The position numbers and the translations under genes are program-made. Positions 17,236 to 25,409 of a stretch of 64,000 nucleotides of DNA are shown piece by piece (position 1 is the first letter of the stretch; each line of letters starts with the position of its first letter). Origin of the DNA: Flavobacterium sp. ACN6 (GTDB lineage: Bacteria; Bacteroidota; Bacteroidia; Flavobacteriales; Flavobacteriaceae). Under the pieces are notes generated by a model. It searched no databases. It was given only the letters and a program-made list of their open reading frames with translations, and was not told the origin of the DNA. Location: NCBI RefSeq assembly GCF_002304005.1, contig NZ_MRCQ01000004.1:303304-367303 (forward strand), read 5' to 3'.

Positions 17236-19296
17236 ATGATGAAAGCACAAATAGATAATCCATTACTAAAAGAGTGGTCAGGGCCTTATGGAGGAGTTCC
17301 AGATTTTACAGAATATAAAATTTCAGATTTTAAGCCCGCAATAGAATTTGCTATTCAGGAAAAATTAGAGGAATTAGATGCCATTGCAGATAATGCTGAA
17401 AAGCCAACATTTGAAAATACAATTAAAGCTTTAGAACTTTCTGGTGAAAAATTAGATCGAATTCATGCGGTTTACGGAATTTACAGATCAAATTTAAGCA
17501 CTCCAGAATTTAATGTAGTTGACACAGAAATGTCTCCAAAGTTGGCAGAAATAAATGATAAACTGTATCAAAATGAAAAGCTGTTTTTACGAATTGAGTC
17601 TTTATATAAATCTGACGAAAGTAAGAAGTTAACAGACGAACAACAGCGTTTGCTTTGGCTTTATTATTCTGATTTTGTGAGAGAAGGCGCAGAGCTAAAA
17701 AAAGAAGACAAAATTAAAGTAGCGCAGATTAACCAAGAACTTGCAGCGCTTTTTACTTTGTTTAGTCAGAAGTTGTTAGCAGAAGAAAATGATCAATATA
17801 TAGAGTTAAAAACGGAAGCTGATTTTGAAGGTTTACCTGAAGCATTTAAAAATGCAGCAATTGCCGAAGCGGAAGAAAGAAAGCTGCATGTTTTAGGATG
17901 TATTGGAAATACAAGATCCTCTATTGAACCTTTTTTGACTTTTTCAAGCCAAAGAAGTTTAAGAGAAAAGGCATTTGATATTTTCGTTAACCGAGGTGAT
18001 AACGGAAATAAAAATGACACAAATGAGACATTGGTTTCCATTTTAAAACTAAGAGCAGAAAAAGCAAAAATATTAGGGTTTAATAATTTTGCAGAATGGA
18101 GTTTGTCTAATAAAATGGCAAAAGATCCGCAAAAGACTTTAGATTTGATGGAATCAGTTTGGAAACCAGCGGTCGAAAAAGTAAAAAATGATGTTTCGAA
18201 CATGCAGGAAATGGCAGAACAAGAGGGAGGAAATTTTAAAATTCAACCTTGGGATTATCGTTATTACGCTGAAAAAGTCAGAAAAGCAAAATATGATTTA
18301 GATCAGAATGAAATAAAGCAATATCTGCAATTAGAAAATCTGCGTGAGGGAATGTTTTGGACAGCAGGTGAATTGTTTGATTTAGGTTTTAAACAATTAT
18401 TTGATGTTCCGGTTTATCATTCAGATGTTCGTGTTTGGGAAGTGAATAATAAAAATACTGGCGAGCCAATTGGACTTTGGTATTTTGATCCTTACGCGCG
18501 TGTAGGAAAGCGTTCAGGTGCTTGGATGAATTCGCATAGGGATCAGCAGAAAATAAACGGTAAAGTGCTTCCTATTGTGTCGAACAATTGCAATTTTATA
18601 AAAGGAAATGCTGATGAACCCGTTTTAATTTCATGGGATGATGCGAGTACCTTATTTCATGAATTTGGTCACGCTCTTCATGGTTTATGTTCTAATGTAA
18701 CTTACCCGAGTTTGTCTGGAACTTCTGTGGCAAGAGATTATGTGGAATTTCCTTCACAGCTATTAGAACATTGGCTGGCAACTCCGGAAGTATTGAATAA
18801 GTTTGCGCTTCATTATAAAACAAACGAACCTTTGTCACAATCTTTGGTGGAAAGAATTGGAAATGCGGCTAATTTTAATGAAGGATTTGCAACTGTAGAA
18901 ACGATTTCAAGTTCTTTCGTTGATATGAAGTTACATTTAACTACAGAAGTGGTTGATCCGCATCAATTTGAAAAACAAGTTTTAGAGGAAATCAATATGC
19001 CGTCAGAAATTGTAATGCGCCACAGAATTCCACAATTTGCCCATATTTTTTCAAGTGATGGATATGCGGCAGGATATTATAGTTACTTATGGGCCGATGT
19101 TATAAATGCAGATGCCTACGAAGCATTTTTAGAAGGAAGTGGACCTTTTGACAAAGTTGTATCAAAACGTCTTTTAGAAACTGTTTTGAGTGTTGGGAAC
19201 ACGATAGATAATGAAAAAATGTATGAGAATTTTAGGGGACATGCTCCAAAATCTGATGCGTTAATGCGTGCAAGAAACTTTCCTGTTGAAAACTAA
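17236..19296 (+). CDS. M3 family metallopeptidase (oligopeptidase/dipeptidyl carboxypeptidase type)
   Basis: The 686-residue zinc peptidase carries the active-site motif H475-E-F-G-H479 (FHEFGHALH) and the downstream ligand region VEFPSQLLEHW (about 503-513) of M3 enzymes related to Dcp and oligopeptidase A. It has no signal peptide and begins NPLLKEWSGPYGG, so it should be cytoplasmic and degrade peptides. Two adjacent ATG codons (17236, 17239) can start it. It is a monocistronic gene ending in a strong terminator shared with convergent tsf. Confidence 0.93.
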   Translation: MMKAQIDNPLLKEWSGPYGGVPDFTEYKISDFKPAIEFAIQEKLEELDAIADNAEKPTFENTIKALELSGEKLDRIHAVYGIYRSNLSTPEFNVVDTEMSPKLAEINDKLYQNEKLFLRIESLYKSDESKKLTDEQQRLLWLYYSDFVREGAELKKEDKIKVAQINQELAALFTLFSQKLLAEENDQYIELKTEADFEGLPEAFKNAAIAEAEERKLHVLGCIGNTRSSIEPFLTFSSQRSLREKAFDIFVNRGDNGNKNDTNETLVSILKLRAEKAKILGFNNFAEWSLSNKMAKDPQKTLDLMESVWKPAVEKVKNDVSNMQEMAEQEGGNFKIQPWDYRYYAEKVRKAKYDLDQNEIKQYLQLENLREGMFWTAGELFDLGFKQLFDVPVYHSDVRVWEVNNKNTGEPIGLWYFDPYARVGKRSGAWMNSHRDQQKINGKVLPIVSNNCNFIKGNADEPVLISWDDASTLFHEFGHALHGLCSNVTYPSLSGTSVARDYVEFPSQLLEHWLATPEVLNKFALHYKTNEPLSQSLVERIGNAANFNEGFATVETISSSFVDMKLHLTTEVVDPHQFEKQVLEEINMPSEIVMRHRIPQFAHIFSSDGYAAGYYSYLWADVINADAYEAFLEGSGPFDKVVSKRLLETVLSVGNTIDNEKMYENFRGHAPKSDALMRARNFPVEN

Positions 19297-19304
19297 TAAA
19301 AATA

Positions 19305-19342
19305 GAAAAGCCCGAATAAATAAATATTCGGGCTTTTCTTTA
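19305..19342. terminator. bidirectional terminator between M3 peptidase and tsf
   Basis: GAAAAGCCCGAATA (19305-19318) pairs perfectly with TATTCGGGCTTTTC (19325-19338). T-rich flanks on both strands let it serve both convergent genes. Confidence 0.9.
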
Positions 19343-19358
19343 TTGAAAAAATAATATA

Positions 19359-20321
19359 TTAACCTAAAGTAACTCTTTTGAAACCTGTAATTTCAACGTT
19401 GAATCCTTTAACGTAATCACTAACTTTTTTACTATCATCTTTGATGAAGTTTTGATCTAATAAAGCTTTCTCTTGATCTAAAGTTGTATTATCAGAGATG
19501 AAACGTTGAACTTTTCCTGGGATAATTTTGTCCCAAATTTGTTCTGGTTTACCTTCAGCTTTTAATTCAGCTTTAGCATCTTCTTCAGCTTGTTTGATAA
19601 CTTCTTCAGTTAATTGAGAGTAAGAAATATATTTAGGAACATTTTTTAAAGTTTTTCCTAAACGTTTTGCTTCTTCATTATCTTTTTCGATTACAGCAAT
19701 ACGAGCAGCAAGTTCAGATTCAACGAAAGCAGGATCAAAATCTTTGTAAGATAATGTATCAGCTCCCATAGAAGCAACTTGCATAGAAACATCTTTAGTT
19801 AAAACGTCAGCGTTAGGAATTGCAGCAGAAATTGCAGTTAATGCAGCAATTTTGTTTACGTGAACATAAGATCCAACGAAAGCACCTTCTAAAATTTCAA
19901 AACCACCGATTTCGATTTTTTCACCGATAACACCAGTTTGCTCGATTAATTTTTCAGCAACAGTAATTCCGTTGAAATCTGAAGCTAAGAATTCTTCTTT
20001 AGAAGAGAAATTAATAGCTCTTTCTACTAATTCTTTAGCCAAAGTTACGAAAGCCTCATTTTTACCTACGAAATCTGTTTCGCAGTTTAAAGTGATGATA
20101 GCTCCTTTAGTATTGTCAGCATTGATAAAAGAAACAGCAGCTCCTTCAGATGAGTCACGGTCAGAACGGTTAGCAGCAACTTTTTGTCCTTTTTCTCTAA
20201 GGACTTGTATAGCTTTATCGAAATCTCCATCAGCTTCAACTAAAGCTTTTTTACAGTCCATCATTCCGGCACCTGTAGATTGTCTTAATTTATTTACGTC
20301 TGCAGCAGTAATTGTTGCCAT
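19359..20321 (-). CDS. tsf: translation elongation factor Ts
   Basis: The 320-residue EF-Ts recharges EF-Tu with GTP. The N-terminal UBA-like domain (VNKLRQSTGAGMMDCKKAL, residues 9-27), TLNCETDFVGKNEAF (about 77-91), HVNKIAALTAI and the C-terminal core are all present. It follows rpsB, the usual order rpsB-tsf. The 137-nt gap between them is filled with an AT-rich inverted repeat. Confidence 0.97.
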   Translation of the reverse strand: MATITAADVNKLRQSTGAGMMDCKKALVEADGDFDKAIQVLREKGQKVAANRSDRDSSEGAAVSFINADNTKGAIITLNCETDFVGKNEAFVTLAKELVERAINFSSKEEFLASDFNGITVAEKLIEQTGVIGEKIEIGGFEILEGAFVGSYVHVNKIAALTAISAAIPNADVLTKDVSMQVASMGADTLSYKDFDPAFVESELAARIAVIEKDNEEAKRLGKTLKNVPKYISYSQLTEEVIKQAEEDAKAELKAEGKPEQIWDKIIPGKVQRFISDNTTLDQEKALLDQNFIKDDSKKVSDYVKGFNVEITGFKRVTLG

Positions 20322-20361
20322 AATATTTTGAATTTTAATGTTAAAAGTAAAAATTCCATCT

Positions 20362-20455
20362 TTTAAATTCTAAATTCCAATTTTATTAAATTATCAACAT
20401 AACGTTTTTAATTTTTGTTTGGATTTTAGAATCTAAAATTTGGAATTTAAAATTT
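20362..20455. repeat. AT-rich inverted repeat (TTTGGAATTT family) between rpsB and tsf
   Basis: AAATTCTAAATTCCAATTTT (from 20367) faces AAAATTTGGAATTTAAAATTT (ending about 20455, opposite orientation). The same words recur at 5092-5235 and 54963-55015. It lies inside an operon, so it may fold in the transcript. Confidence 0.55.
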
Positions 20456-20458
20456 GAT

Positions 20459-21262
20459 TTATTCTTCAGTTGCAGGAGCAGCAGCTTCAACAGCCGGTGC
20501 AGCTTCTACAGCAGGAGCAGCAGCTTCAGCAGCAGGAGTTTCTTCTGTGAAAACTTCAGTTTCTTTTTCAGAACCTCTGTCAGAAAGACCGTCGATTACA
20601 GCAGCAGTAACTAAAGATAAAATTTTGTCAATTGATTTAGAAGCATCATCATTTGCAGGAATCACGTAATCAACCTCTCTTGGGTCAGAATTCGTATCAA
20701 CCATTGCGAAAACTGGAATGTTTAATTTTTGAGCTTCTTTTATTGCGATATGTTCAGCTTTGATATCTACTACGAACAATGCTGCAGGTAGTCTAGACAT
20801 ATCAGCGATTGAACCTAAGTTTTTCTCTAATTTAGCACGTAGACGATCAACTTGCAAACGCTCTTTTTTAGATAACGTCATGAAAGTACCATCTTTCTTC
20901 ATTTTATCAATAGAAGACATTTTTTTAACTGCCTTTCTGATAGTTACAAAGTTAGTTAGCATTCCACCAGGCCATCTTTCAGTGATGTAAGGCATGTTTG
21001 CAGCTTTTGCTTTTTCAGCAACGATGTCTTTTGCTTGTTTTTTGGTAGCTACGAATAAAATTTTTCTACCTGATGCAGCGATTTTTTTCAAAGCTTCGTT
21101 AGCTTCTTCAATTTTAGCTGCAGTTTTATATAGATTGATAATGTGAATACCATTACGCTCCATATAAATGTAAGGGGCCATGTTTGGATCCCATTTTCTA
21201 GTCATGTGTCCAAAGTGAACACCTGCTTCTAGTAAGTCTTTTACTTCTATTTTGTTTGCCAT
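20459..21262 (-). CDS. rpsB: 30S ribosomal protein S2
   Basis: The 267-residue S2 starts with KVDL-like IEVKDLLEAGVHFGHMTRKW (residues 4-23), with YIYMERNGIHIINL, FVATKKQAKD, RWPGGMLTNF, DIKAEHIAIKEA and the C-terminal DTNSDP..DYVIPANDDA. The last 35 residues are a low-complexity Ala/Glu/Pro/Val tail (AEAAAPAVEAAP repeats) beyond the conserved core, probably disordered and seen in Bacteroidota S2 proteins. It heads the rpsB-tsf unit. Confidence 0.97.
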   Translation of the reverse strand: MANKIEVKDLLEAGVHFGHMTRKWDPNMAPYIYMERNGIHIINLYKTAAKIEEANEALKKIAASGRKILFVATKKQAKDIVAEKAKAANMPYITERWPGGMLTNFVTIRKAVKKMSSIDKMKKDGTFMTLSKKERLQVDRLRAKLEKNLGSIADMSRLPAALFVVDIKAEHIAIKEAQKLNIPVFAMVDTNSDPREVDYVIPANDDASKSIDKILSLVTAAVIDGLSDRGSEKETEVFTEETPAAEAAAPAVEAAPAVEAAAPATEE

Positions 21263-21300
21263 TTTTGTACTAGTTTACGTTCTGTTGATTAGCAATGTGT

Positions 21301-21375
21301 TTTGAACTTTAGCTTTAGGCAATATGCTTTAGGCTTTAAGCTTTATGACTTTCAGACTTTCGACTTTCAGACTCA
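21301..21375. repeat. GCTTTAGGC / CTTTATGACTTTC intergenic repeat
   Basis: GCTTTAGGC occurs twice (near 21321 and 21338), followed by CTTTATGACTTTCAGACTTT and CGACTTTCAGACT. The latter shares CTTTATGACTTTC and CGACTTT with 7485-7505. Simple-sequence-like repeat in the rpsI-rpsB gap. I could not pick a clear promoter here. Confidence 0.45.
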
Positions 21376-21491
21376 ACCCATTTAGATGCTAAACTATTTC
21401 CTACCTCGATAGGAGAGCAACAATAACTGTGTTTTTTAATTTCAATAAATAATTGATAATGTCTTGTCCCATTTGAACAAGACAGGTAATA

Positions 21492-21878
21492 TTAACGTTT
21501 AGAGAATTGGAATCTCTTACGAGCTTTCTTCTGACCGAATTTCTTACGTTCAACCATTCTTGGATCTCTTGTTAATAAACCTTCTGGTTTAAGGATTCCT
21601 CTGTTTTCAGCGTTAACTTCACACATTACGCGTGCTAATGCCATTCTTACAGCTTCTGCCTGACCAGTTGAACCACCTCCGTAAACGTTTACTTTTACAT
21701 CAAAGTTGTCTACATTTTCTGTCATAGACAATGGTTGTAAAACTTTGTATTGTAAAGTTGCAGTTGGAAAGTAAGTTGCGAATTCTTTTTTGTTTACAGT
21801 GATTTTTCCTGTTCCTTCAGAAACATATACACGTGCAACAGCGGTTTTTCTTCTACCGATTTTGTGAATAACTCCCAT
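21492..21878 (-). CDS. rpsI: 30S ribosomal protein S9
   Basis: The 128-residue S9 shows IGRRKTAVARVYV (residues 7-19), the GGGSTGQAEAVRMALAR segment and the basic C-terminal tail ending in QFSKR, which contacts P-site tRNA. Its start ATG overlaps the stop of rplM by one base (TAATG), the conserved rplM-rpsI pair. Confidence 0.97.
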   Translation of the reverse strand: MGVIHKIGRRKTAVARVYVSEGTGKITVNKKEFATYFPTATLQYKVLQPLSMTENVDNFDVKVNVYGGGSTGQAEAVRMALARVMCEVNAENRGILKPEGLLTRDPRMVERKKFGQKKARKRFQFSKR

Positions 21879-22333
21879 TACTTAAGATCATTTAGGTTAA
21901 CAGTTCTAGGTTTTTGAGCTCCGTGAGTATGCTCAGCACCTACAACAACATTTAGATTTCTAAAAAGTTCTGCTCCTAATTTATTTTTAGGTAACATACC
22001 TTTTACAGCTTTTTCTACTAATAATGCAGGGTTTTTTGCTTGCAATACTTTAGCAGTTAAAGTTCTTTGTCCTCCTGGGTAACCTGTATGACGCATGTAA
22101 ATTTTGTCATTCAATTTTGTACCTGTAAGGTTAATTTTTTCTGAGTTGATAACAATTACGTTATCTCCACAGTCAACGTGCGGTGTGTAACTTGGCTTGT
22201 ACTTACCTCTTAAGATCATTGCAACTTTAGAAGCAAGACGTCCTAAGTTATGACCTTCAGCGTCAACAACAATCCACTCTTTAGTTACAGTGGCTTTGCT
22301 AGCTGAAACCGTTTTGTAGCTTAATGCGTCCAT
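21878..22333 (-). CDS. rplM: 50S ribosomal protein L13
   Basis: The 151-residue L13 has WIVVDAEGHNLGRLASKVA (residues 20-38), LRGKYKPSYTPHVDCGD, KIYMRHTGYPGGQ and AVKGMLPKNKLG, all diagnostic. It is the first gene of rplM-rpsI with its own consensus promoter and a hairpin at the very start of the leader. Confidence 0.97.
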   Translation of the reverse strand: MDALSYKTVSASKATVTKEWIVVDAEGHNLGRLASKVAMILRGKYKPSYTPHVDCGDNVIVINSEKINLTGTKLNDKIYMRHTGYPGGQRTLTAKVLQAKNPALLVEKAVKGMLPKNKLGAELFRNLNVVVGAEHTHGAQKPRTVNLNDLK

Positions 22334-22356
22334 AATATTATTTTAATTAAACATTC

Positions 22357-22376
22357 CATCCCCAATAAAGGGGATG
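22357..22376 (-). other. leader hairpin of rplM
   Basis: CATCCCC and GGGGATG (seven perfect pairs, 6-nt loop) lie immediately downstream of the -7 element, so the hairpin would be at or very near the mRNA 5' end. It could stabilise the message or be a binding site for L13 autoregulation, but its first arm may lie upstream of the true start point. Confidence 0.45.
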
Positions 22377-22407
22377 CAAAAGTACAATTAATTATTTTAA
22401 ATCCAAA
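22377..22407 (-). promoter_or_regulatory. rplM-rpsI promoter
   Basis: Minus strand: TTTG (22404-22407) as -33, 19 bp spacer, TACTTTTG (22377-22384) as -7. A full match to the Bacteroidota primary sigma consensus. Confidence 0.8.
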
Positions 22408-22471
22408 TACCTGAAAAGAATATTTTATCTGCTGAAAATCAGGGGTTCAGTTTTTTATTAAGTCAAGGCAT

Positions 22472-22508
22472 AAAAAAAACCGTCTTACTTTAAGGTGAGA
22501 CGGTTTAA
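22472..22508 (-). terminator. terminator of the ferritin-like gene pair
   Basis: AAACCGTCTTA and TGAGACGGTTT arms pair around CTTTAAGG, with a run of T on the minus strand after the stem (A7-8 at 22472-22479 on the plus strand). Confidence 0.8.
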
Positions 22509-22527
22509 TAATTAGGAGAAAAAATTA

Positions 22528-23340
22528 TTATACAATAAAAATATTTGCAATATCGACTACTTGCTGTGTCGTTAATGGTTCGTCATAAGCTTCAGAACCT
22601 GCTGCAGCGCCAAAAGCTGAAGCTGTATTAAAGCCAGCCTGCATTGTTACGCCTTCACCGTCATATACTGCCTGCGTTGCTGCCGGCATACCTGCGCCTC
22701 TTTCTGCATTAGAAATCCATCCTTTCAAACCTCTCAGTCTTCTTACTTCAGAAGCATGGCGAGCTTCAACAGAATGTATTTGAAGTGCCGCTGTTAATAA
22801 ATCTGGTGTTGTAATTAAATTAGCTGCTTGTCCTTTATAGGCTCTAACCCCTGTGTCTTCAAATGCTTGAGCAAGAGCTAGAAAAGTTGGATAATCATTA
22901 AAAGGATCAAAAGCGCCTCCAACAGTAAAGTCAAATGTCGGTTTTGGTACAAAGTTAGCACTTGCTGTACCGCCAAGACCGGCTATTAAGAATTTAACAT
23001 GATCTGCTTCGTGATCTGCGATTTGTTGGAAGACTTTTAAATCACGTCCGCCATTTTCAGATGCTGGAATTACGCCAGAATCTAATGCCATAGCATAAAA
23101 CTCGTTTTCTAAATATTCTAATGTTAAAGCAAATTGCAAAGCGCCAATAGGAGTTGCTGGAGTTGCTTTTATATCTTGTGCCATTGCTTTATTAGCAAGA
23201 GCTGATAATCCGAAAGGGATAGAGGCGAAGGCCAGTGTTTTACCGATATTTCCAAATTGCGAAAAACTGTCTCTTCTTGATCCAGTGCTTTTCATTAAGT
23301 TGTCATCAGTAAACGTTTCTATAAATTTTAAAATGTTCAT
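22528..23340 (-). CDS. exported ferritin-like protein (Ferritin_2 type), second of a pair
   Basis: The 270-residue product has a ferritin-like four-helix pattern with carboxylate/His motifs: FALTLEYLENEFYAMAL (about 67-83), IADHEADHVKFL (about 107-118), AFEDTGVRAYKG and HSVEARHASEVRRL (about 190-203). These can bind a di-metal site. The N-terminus has a long leader with twin Arg (GSRRDSFSQFG) and a hydrophobic segment ending AMAQ, so Tat-like export is plausible. It lies 25 nt after a related lipoprotein. The function of such pairs is not established. Confidence 0.8.
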   Translation of the reverse strand: MNILKFIETFTDDNLMKSTGSRRDSFSQFGNIGKTLAFASIPFGLSALANKAMAQDIKATPATPIGALQFALTLEYLENEFYAMALDSGVIPASENGGRDLKVFQQIADHEADHVKFLIAGLGGTASANFVPKPTFDFTVGGAFDPFNDYPTFLALAQAFEDTGVRAYKGQAANLITTPDLLTAALQIHSVEARHASEVRRLRGLKGWISNAERGAGMPAATQAVYDGEGVTMQAGFNTASAFGAAAGSEAYDEPLTTQQVVDIANIFIV

Positions 23341-23365
23341 AATTTCTAAGTTTTACTGGTTAAGA

Positions 23366-24112
23366 TTAAGGTAAGTATTTAGCTGTAAATTTGGTAGTAA
23401 TAAAATTCGCAGCAATCGGCAGAATTTTAGATGGGTCTTTCGCGTCATCTAGTCCTGTGGACATATTTACGATATCGTCTCCCGCAAAATCTTTAGAATT
23501 CGGATTAATTAAACTTCTTATTGCAGCAGCATGTCTGGCTTCTACAGAAACAATTTTTCCTGCTAATAATAGGTAGTCCGGTGTTTTGATTAATTTTCCA
23601 GCTCCATTATAGGCAGCTACTCCTGTGTCTTCGAGAGCTTTAGCAGTTGCTAAAACTTCAGTACGGCTGTTGAAATTTAAAGAACCGTAACTAAACGCCA
23701 ATGTTGGAAGTAATTGAGAACTTGGATCTGGAAGAGCTCCGGTCAAAGCGGCTTTGAAGAAATCTCTGTGAACAACTTCATGGTGGTATAAGTCTGTCAG
23801 TACCTGACGTTCCGTTTCATTAAATACACTATTAAAGCTTGATGCGTTTACTACTTTAGTGTAAAAATCTGCTTCTAATTGTTCTAAAGCGTAGGCGTAG
23901 GTCAGAACTCCAAAGTCCCCTGAGCCTAAATCAAAAACACCATTTCTTACTCCAGGTAAAGAAGTGTCTTCCATATCGTTATCGTTATCATTGTCGCTGC
24001 AGCCAGCTAAAACTAAACCTGTGGTCACTAATGTTAATCCACTGAGCTTAAGAAAGCTCCTTCTGCTATTCAGTGAAGGATCAACTTCATGAATTTTAAC
24101 TTCGTTTTTCAT
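23366..24112 (-). CDS. ferritin-like lipoprotein with twin-arginine signal (Ferritin_2 type)
   Basis: The 248-residue protein has a Tat signal, S-R-R-S-F-L-K (residues 16-22), leading to a lipobox (LVLAGC, Cys38) and then a ferritin-like domain: YALEQLEADFYTKVV, LYHHEVVHRDFF, ALEDTGVAAYNG and SVEARHAAAIRSL. Tat export would allow folding with metal in the cytoplasm before anchoring. It shares the metal-ligand pattern with the next gene, so the pair probably arose by duplication and acts in the periplasm. Confidence 0.82.
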   Translation of the reverse strand: MKNEVKIHEVDPSLNSRRSFLKLSGLTLVTTGLVLAGCSDNDNDNDMEDTSLPGVRNGVFDLGSGDFGVLTYAYALEQLEADFYTKVVNASSFNSVFNETERQVLTDLYHHEVVHRDFFKAALTGALPDPSSQLLPTLAFSYGSLNFNSRTEVLATAKALEDTGVAAYNGAGKLIKTPDYLLLAGKIVSVEARHAAAIRSLINPNSKDFAGDDIVNMSTGLDDAKDPSKILPIAANFITTKFTAKYLP

Positions 24113-24250
24113 AATCTAGGTTTTTATTAAGGTTAATAACATCGTATTAAGTTTATTAACGAAATTTTTGTAAGTGCGGTTTCAGAAAAATCCTCTTTTT
24201 TTGTTTTTTTTCGAATTGAGCACGTAATTTCAAATACTGGTAGTTGTTTT

Positions 24251-24282
24251 TTGTTTTATTTTCGGTAATTCTACTATATTTG
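24251..24282 (+). promoter_or_regulatory. promoter of the LacI-family regulator gene
   Basis: TTG (24251-24253), 21-bp spacer, TATATTTG (24275-24282). It gives a leader of about 22 nt before ATG 24308. Confidence 0.7.
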
Positions 24283-24307
24283 TATTAATTACATAAACTT
24301 TTATTAG

Positions 24308-25333
24308 ATGAAAGCTAAAGCAACTCTAAAACAAATTGCGAAGGAACTAGGCGTTTCTGTGTCAACGGTGTCTAAAGCACTTAATGACAGTCCGGAAATA
24401 AGTGAGCAGACGAAGGTGAAGATTAAGGAGTATGCCAAACTCAAAAATTATAAGCCGAATGTTATTGGTCTAAATTTAAAGAATCGTAAAACCAAAACTA
24501 TTGGAGTAATTATTCCTAATATTTTGAATTCTTTCTTTGCGAAGGTTTTTAGCGGTATTGAGAAAGTGGCCGATAAAAAAGGATATAATGTAATTACTTG
24601 TATTTCTAATGAATCTCTGGAAAAAGAAGTTCATACTCTTGAAATGCTGAGCAACGGAACGATCGACGGATTTATTTTGTCTGTTTCTCAAGAAGCTCAA
24701 AAATTGCAGGATTACAATCACTTTTCTGAAATTATTAATGACGGAACTCCTATAGTAATGTTTGATCGTATTGCTGATGAAGTAGATTGTGATAAAGTAA
24801 TAGTAGATGATTTTGATTCTGCTTTAAATTCAACGCAGCATTTAATTGATTTAGGATGTAAAAATATTGCACTAATTTCTTCGGTAGATAATATTAGTGT
24901 TGGAAGATTGAGAACTGAAGGATATTTAAAGGCTTTAAAAGACAATAATATTCCAGTTAACGAAAAAATCATTCTTCGCACAGATTCTGAAGAAGATATG
25001 AAAGCTAAAATAGAAGGTTTGTTTGATCATAAAATAGACGGAATTTTTGCTTTGGATGAAAATGATTCAGTTGCTGCTTTAAGAGTAAGTTTGAAAAAAG
25101 GATACAGAGTTCCAGAAGATATATCAATAATAGGTTTCGCAGACGGAATTTTAGCTTCAAGACGTTTATCACCAAGTTTGACTACAATAAGTCAGCACGG
25201 TGTTGAAATTGGAGAAACTGCTGCAAAAAGATTAATTGAAAGATTAGAAGAACCAGAAGGAACAATTTCTGAATATGAAACGATTGTTATTAAAACAAAA
25301 TTGAAAGAAAGAGAATCTACTCGAAAAAAATAA
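24308..25333 (+). CDS. LacI/GalR family transcriptional regulator
   Basis: The 341-residue regulator has the N-terminal helix-turn-helix (TLKQIAKELGVSVSTVSKAL, residues 5-24), hinge helix region and a periplasmic-binding-protein-like effector domain (TIGVIIPNILNSFFAKVFSGIE from about 61; DGFILSVS; GFADG near the end). Ligands are usually sugars or purines. No sugar-utilisation genes lie beside it, so its targets must be elsewhere. It stands alone between its own promoter and terminator (25341-25372). Confidence 0.93.
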   Translation: MKAKATLKQIAKELGVSVSTVSKALNDSPEISEQTKVKIKEYAKLKNYKPNVIGLNLKNRKTKTIGVIIPNILNSFFAKVFSGIEKVADKKGYNVITCISNESLEKEVHTLEMLSNGTIDGFILSVSQEAQKLQDYNHFSEIINDGTPIVMFDRIADEVDCDKVIVDDFDSALNSTQHLIDLGCKNIALISSVDNISVGRLRTEGYLKALKDNNIPVNEKIILRTDSEEDMKAKIEGLFDHKIDGIFALDENDSVAALRVSLKKGYRVPEDISIIGFADGILASRRLSPSLTTISQHGVEIGETAAKRLIERLEEPEGTISEYETIVIKTKLKERESTRKK

Positions 25334-25340
25334 TAAAAAC

Positions 25341-25372
25341 AAAAAATCCATTCGAAAGAATGGATTTTTTTT
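25341..25372 (+). terminator. terminator after the LacI-family gene
   Basis: AAAAAATCCATTC, loop GAAA, GAATGGATTTTTT, then further T. A perfect stem with a stable GNRA loop; the U tract is on the plus strand. Confidence 0.9.
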
Positions 25373-25386
25373 ATGCTAAAAAAAGC

Positions 25387-25394
25387 TACATTTG
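25387..25394 (+). promoter_or_regulatory. -7 element of the KAP NTPase gene
   Basis: TACATTTG matches TAnnTTTG 15 nt before ATG 25410. An in-frame TTG codon at 25392 is part of this element, so translation should begin at 25410 with a leader of only about 10-12 nt. No -33 TTG is obvious. Confidence 0.5.
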
Positions 25395-25409
25395 AAAAAA
25401 AGCTTTTTT

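Noticed and set aside
20454..20669. Plus-strand Ala/Gly/Ser-rich ORF opposite rpsB
   Set aside because: Antisense of the Ala/Glu/Pro tail of S2; composition is a by-product of GCA/GCT codons.
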